The notes under the pieces: generated by a model
The model's database searches: none
What the model was told of the DNA's origin: nothing
Seen by the model: the letters and a program-made list of their open reading frames with translations, nothing else
Position numbers and translations under genes: made by a program
Shown: positions 5,824-7,052 of the stretch, in pieces
How the letters are laid out: each line of letters starts with the position of its first letter
Position numbering within the stretch: the first letter of the stretch is position 1
NCBI GenBank assembly: GCA_031270215.1
Contig: JAISYB010000131.1
Coordinates: 1 to 7,052 of the forward strand
Source of the DNA: Streptococcaceae bacterium
GTDB lineage: Bacteria; Bacillota; Bacilli; Lactobacillales; Streptococcaceae
Direction: 5' to 3'
Length of the DNA: 7,052 bases

Positions 5824-5867
5824 AGGTTGTCACTAGCTTTTTTCGTAAGCCACGAAAGCGACAACCT
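5824..5867. repeat. Long imperfect hairpin at the 3' end of the lipoprotein gene
   Basis: AGGTTGTC (5824-5831) pairs with GACAACCT (5860-5867). Inside, GCTTT and CGT (5836-5845, with three extra T) pair with ACGAAAGC (5852-5859). The whole 44 bases fold into one stem with a four-base ACTA bulge and a T bulge. It starts 21 bases past the lipoprotein stop and has no T-run, so it is not a standard terminator. It could protect the mRNA 3' end or mark a cassette boundary. Confidence 0.5.
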
Positions 5868-5888
5868 CAATGCCATAGGAAAGAGACA

Positions 5889-6458
5889 CTATCTAACAGT
5901 TATATTTGATTGTTTGATATAAACTGATATGGTTCTGTTGGTATCAGTTTTTTCACCGTTTTCTACAGTTAAAATTTCTATTTTATTTTCTATTACTGTT
6001 TTACTTTCTCCTTTTGCTTCATCAATATCAAAAATATTCTCTATATCTTTTTCCGAAATAACAATATTCATCATTGAAAATATATTTGTTAAAATATCCT
6101 TTATTTCTTTTGATGTATTTTTGTCTTTTAACGGCTCTGAGTTTCCAATATCGATTGAAATATTACTAATATTATTATTCTCGTTTTCATCTTTGTCTTT
6201 ATATAATATACTAATATCTTCTACTTTATAGCCTGATGCCAATTTTTCTGATTTGGGCTTATTTTTAAGATACTTATCTAAATTTTTAATTTTAAAATTC
6301 ATATCTCCTTTATTTATCGCTTCGTTTTCTTCTTTTTCTGCTTTTTTAATTTGCTCCGGCGTAAGATTATTATTTTCCTCCTCTTTAAAACCGCCGCACC
6401 CATTTAATACAACTAATGCGAGTAATGAAATTGTCAAAATTGATAATTTTCTTTTCAT
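5889..6458 (-). CDS. Small acidic/basic lipoprotein paired with an ABC transporter, function unknown
   Basis: I do not recognise the family. The 189-residue product starts MKRKLSILTISLLALVV and has a lipobox L18-N19-G20-C21, so it should be lipid-anchored on the outer face of the membrane. After Cys21 come a glutamate/asparagine-rich charged linker (24-50) and a domain of alternating strands and helices rich in lysine, aspartate, asparagine and isoleucine (50-189), with no cysteine or recognisable catalytic motif. Its ATG overlaps the ATPase stop as ATGA (6455-6458), so the two are coupled; AGAGG lies about 9 bases upstream. The gene is about 25-27% GC in counted lines, far below the core genes, which suggests transfer. 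By analogy with lantibiotic immunity operons, where a lipoprotein accompanies an ABC exporter, it may be an immunity or substrate-binding partner; this is inference. Confidence 0.85.
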   Translation of the reverse strand: MKRKLSILTISLLALVVLNGCGGFKEEENNNLTPEQIKKAEKEENEAINKGDMNFKIKNLDKYLKNKPKSEKLASGYKVEDISILYKDKDENENNNISNISIDIGNSEPLKDKNTSKEIKDILTNIFSMMNIVISEKDIENIFDIDEAKGESKTVIENKIEILTVENGEKTDTNRTISVYIKQSNITVR

Positions 6459-7052
6459 ATTAATTCGCCTCTTTCTAGTTCATATACTTCGTCGCATAAT
6501 ATTTCTATATCGGCACTATTGTGGCTTGTCATCAAAATTGTTTTATCCTGTTTTTTTAATTCAAGTAATATTTTTCTAACTTCTTCTACTCCTTTTTTAT
6601 CTAATCCGTTAAATGGTTCATCTAATATTAATATTTGTGGATCTTCCATGATTGCTTGCGCTATTCTTAAACGTTGTTTCATTCCAAGTGAATAGTTCTT
6701 CACTTTTTTATCTTTCGCTTCTTCGAGTCCTACCTTTTTTAAGGTGCTCAATATATCCAAATCGGAAATTTTATTTTGTATTTCTGCTAGAAATTGTAAA
6801 TTTTGCAAGCCTGTATAATTGTACAAAAAGTCTGCATGTTCAATGATTATTCCTGCATCCTTTAGATAGTTTCCAACAGCTACTTTTTCATCATCTATCG
6901 TAATTTCACCACTATCTATTGTAATAAATCCACAGATTGCTTTGAGTAGCATTGATTTACCACTTCCATTAAGTCCAACTAATCCTACAGCTTTACCTTT
7001 TTCAAATGTTAAAGAAATGTCTTTAAATATTTCTTGATTTTTTATATTCTTA
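6455..7052 (-). CDS. ABC transporter ATP-binding protein, BcrA/lantibiotic-export type, 5' end missing
   Basis: The gene is open to the right edge, so its start is outside; 198 residues are visible and only about 10-20 are expected to be missing. In the visible part, Walker A is G26-LNGSG-K32-S33 (followed by M where T is usual), the ABC signature is YSLGMKQRLRIAQAI, Walker B is ILILDEP with the D-loop NGLD, and the H-loop is MTSH. The short length and the SLGMKQR signature are typical of single-domain ATPases in bacteriocin, bacitracin and drug export systems (BcrA-like). An ATG at 6952 lies just after Walker A and is not the true start. The permease is not in this window and should lie upstream (beyond 7052). 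AT-rich like its lipoprotein partner. Confidence 0.92.
   Translation of the reverse strand, partial: KNIKNQEIFKDISLTFEKGKAVGLVGLNGSGKSMLLKAICGFITIDSGEITIDDEKVAVGNYLKDAGIIIEHADFLYNYTGLQNLQFLAEIQNKISDLDILSTLKKVGLEEAKDKKVKNYSLGMKQRLRIAQAIMEDPQILILDEPFNGLDKKGVEEVRKILLELKKQDKTILMTSHNSADIEILCDEVYELERGELI

Noticed and set aside
5929..6579. Two plus-strand open frames of about 100 codons across the lipoprotein gene
   Set aside because: They are opposite to a gene with a clear lipobox and ATGA coupling; their phenylalanine/isoleucine/serine-rich sequence is the typical complement of lysine/asparagine-rich coding.
6652..6846. 64-codon plus-strand open frame inside the ABC ATPase gene
   Set aside because: It is antisense to the ABC signature and following helices, with no start signal.

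Overview
The window looks like chromosome of a low-GC Gram-positive bacterium of the Lactobacillales. The evidence is the gene order ymfF-ymfH-rodZ-pgsA, strong AGGAGG-type ribosome sites, a streptococcal/lactococcal-like MscL, and a GGGACA-type intergenic element of a kind I recall from lactic acid bacteria. Genus cannot be fixed from the sequence alone.

Left flank (1-800). A secreted-protein gene on the minus strand runs off the left edge. Directly behind its ribosome site and ATG sits a perfect tract of ten CGAA tetranucleotides. The signal peptide downstream of the tract is out of frame with the ATG at ten copies and would be in frame at nine or twelve. This is the layout of a phase-variable gene, here in the OFF state, and is the most interesting item in the window. 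The first mature residues resemble the start of a WxL cell-surface domain, which is tentative. Its upstream DNA holds several palindromes. Next comes a structured, non-coding, repeat-like element (about 361-548) and then a decayed fragment that resembles the 3' end of an IS3-family transposase.

Core (800-5700). mscL (minus strand) is divergent from a plus-strand block: ymfF and ymfH (paired M16 peptidase homologues, overlapping by 8 bases), then after a 273-base gap rich in inverted repeats, rodZ and pgsA (24 bases apart). These are housekeeping envelope genes: osmotic safety valve, M16 protease pair, cell-shape protein and phosphatidylglycerophosphate synthase. A strong bidirectional terminator closes the block at 5761-5800.

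Right flank (5824-7052). Two minus-strand genes converge on pgsA: an ABC-transporter ATPase cut by the right edge and a small lipoprotein, coupled by an ATGA overlap. They are clearly more AT-rich than the core (about 25-27% GC in hand-counted lines, against about 35-47% in sampled core lines). This suggests an acquired export or immunity cassette. A long imperfect hairpin (5824-5867) lies at its boundary.
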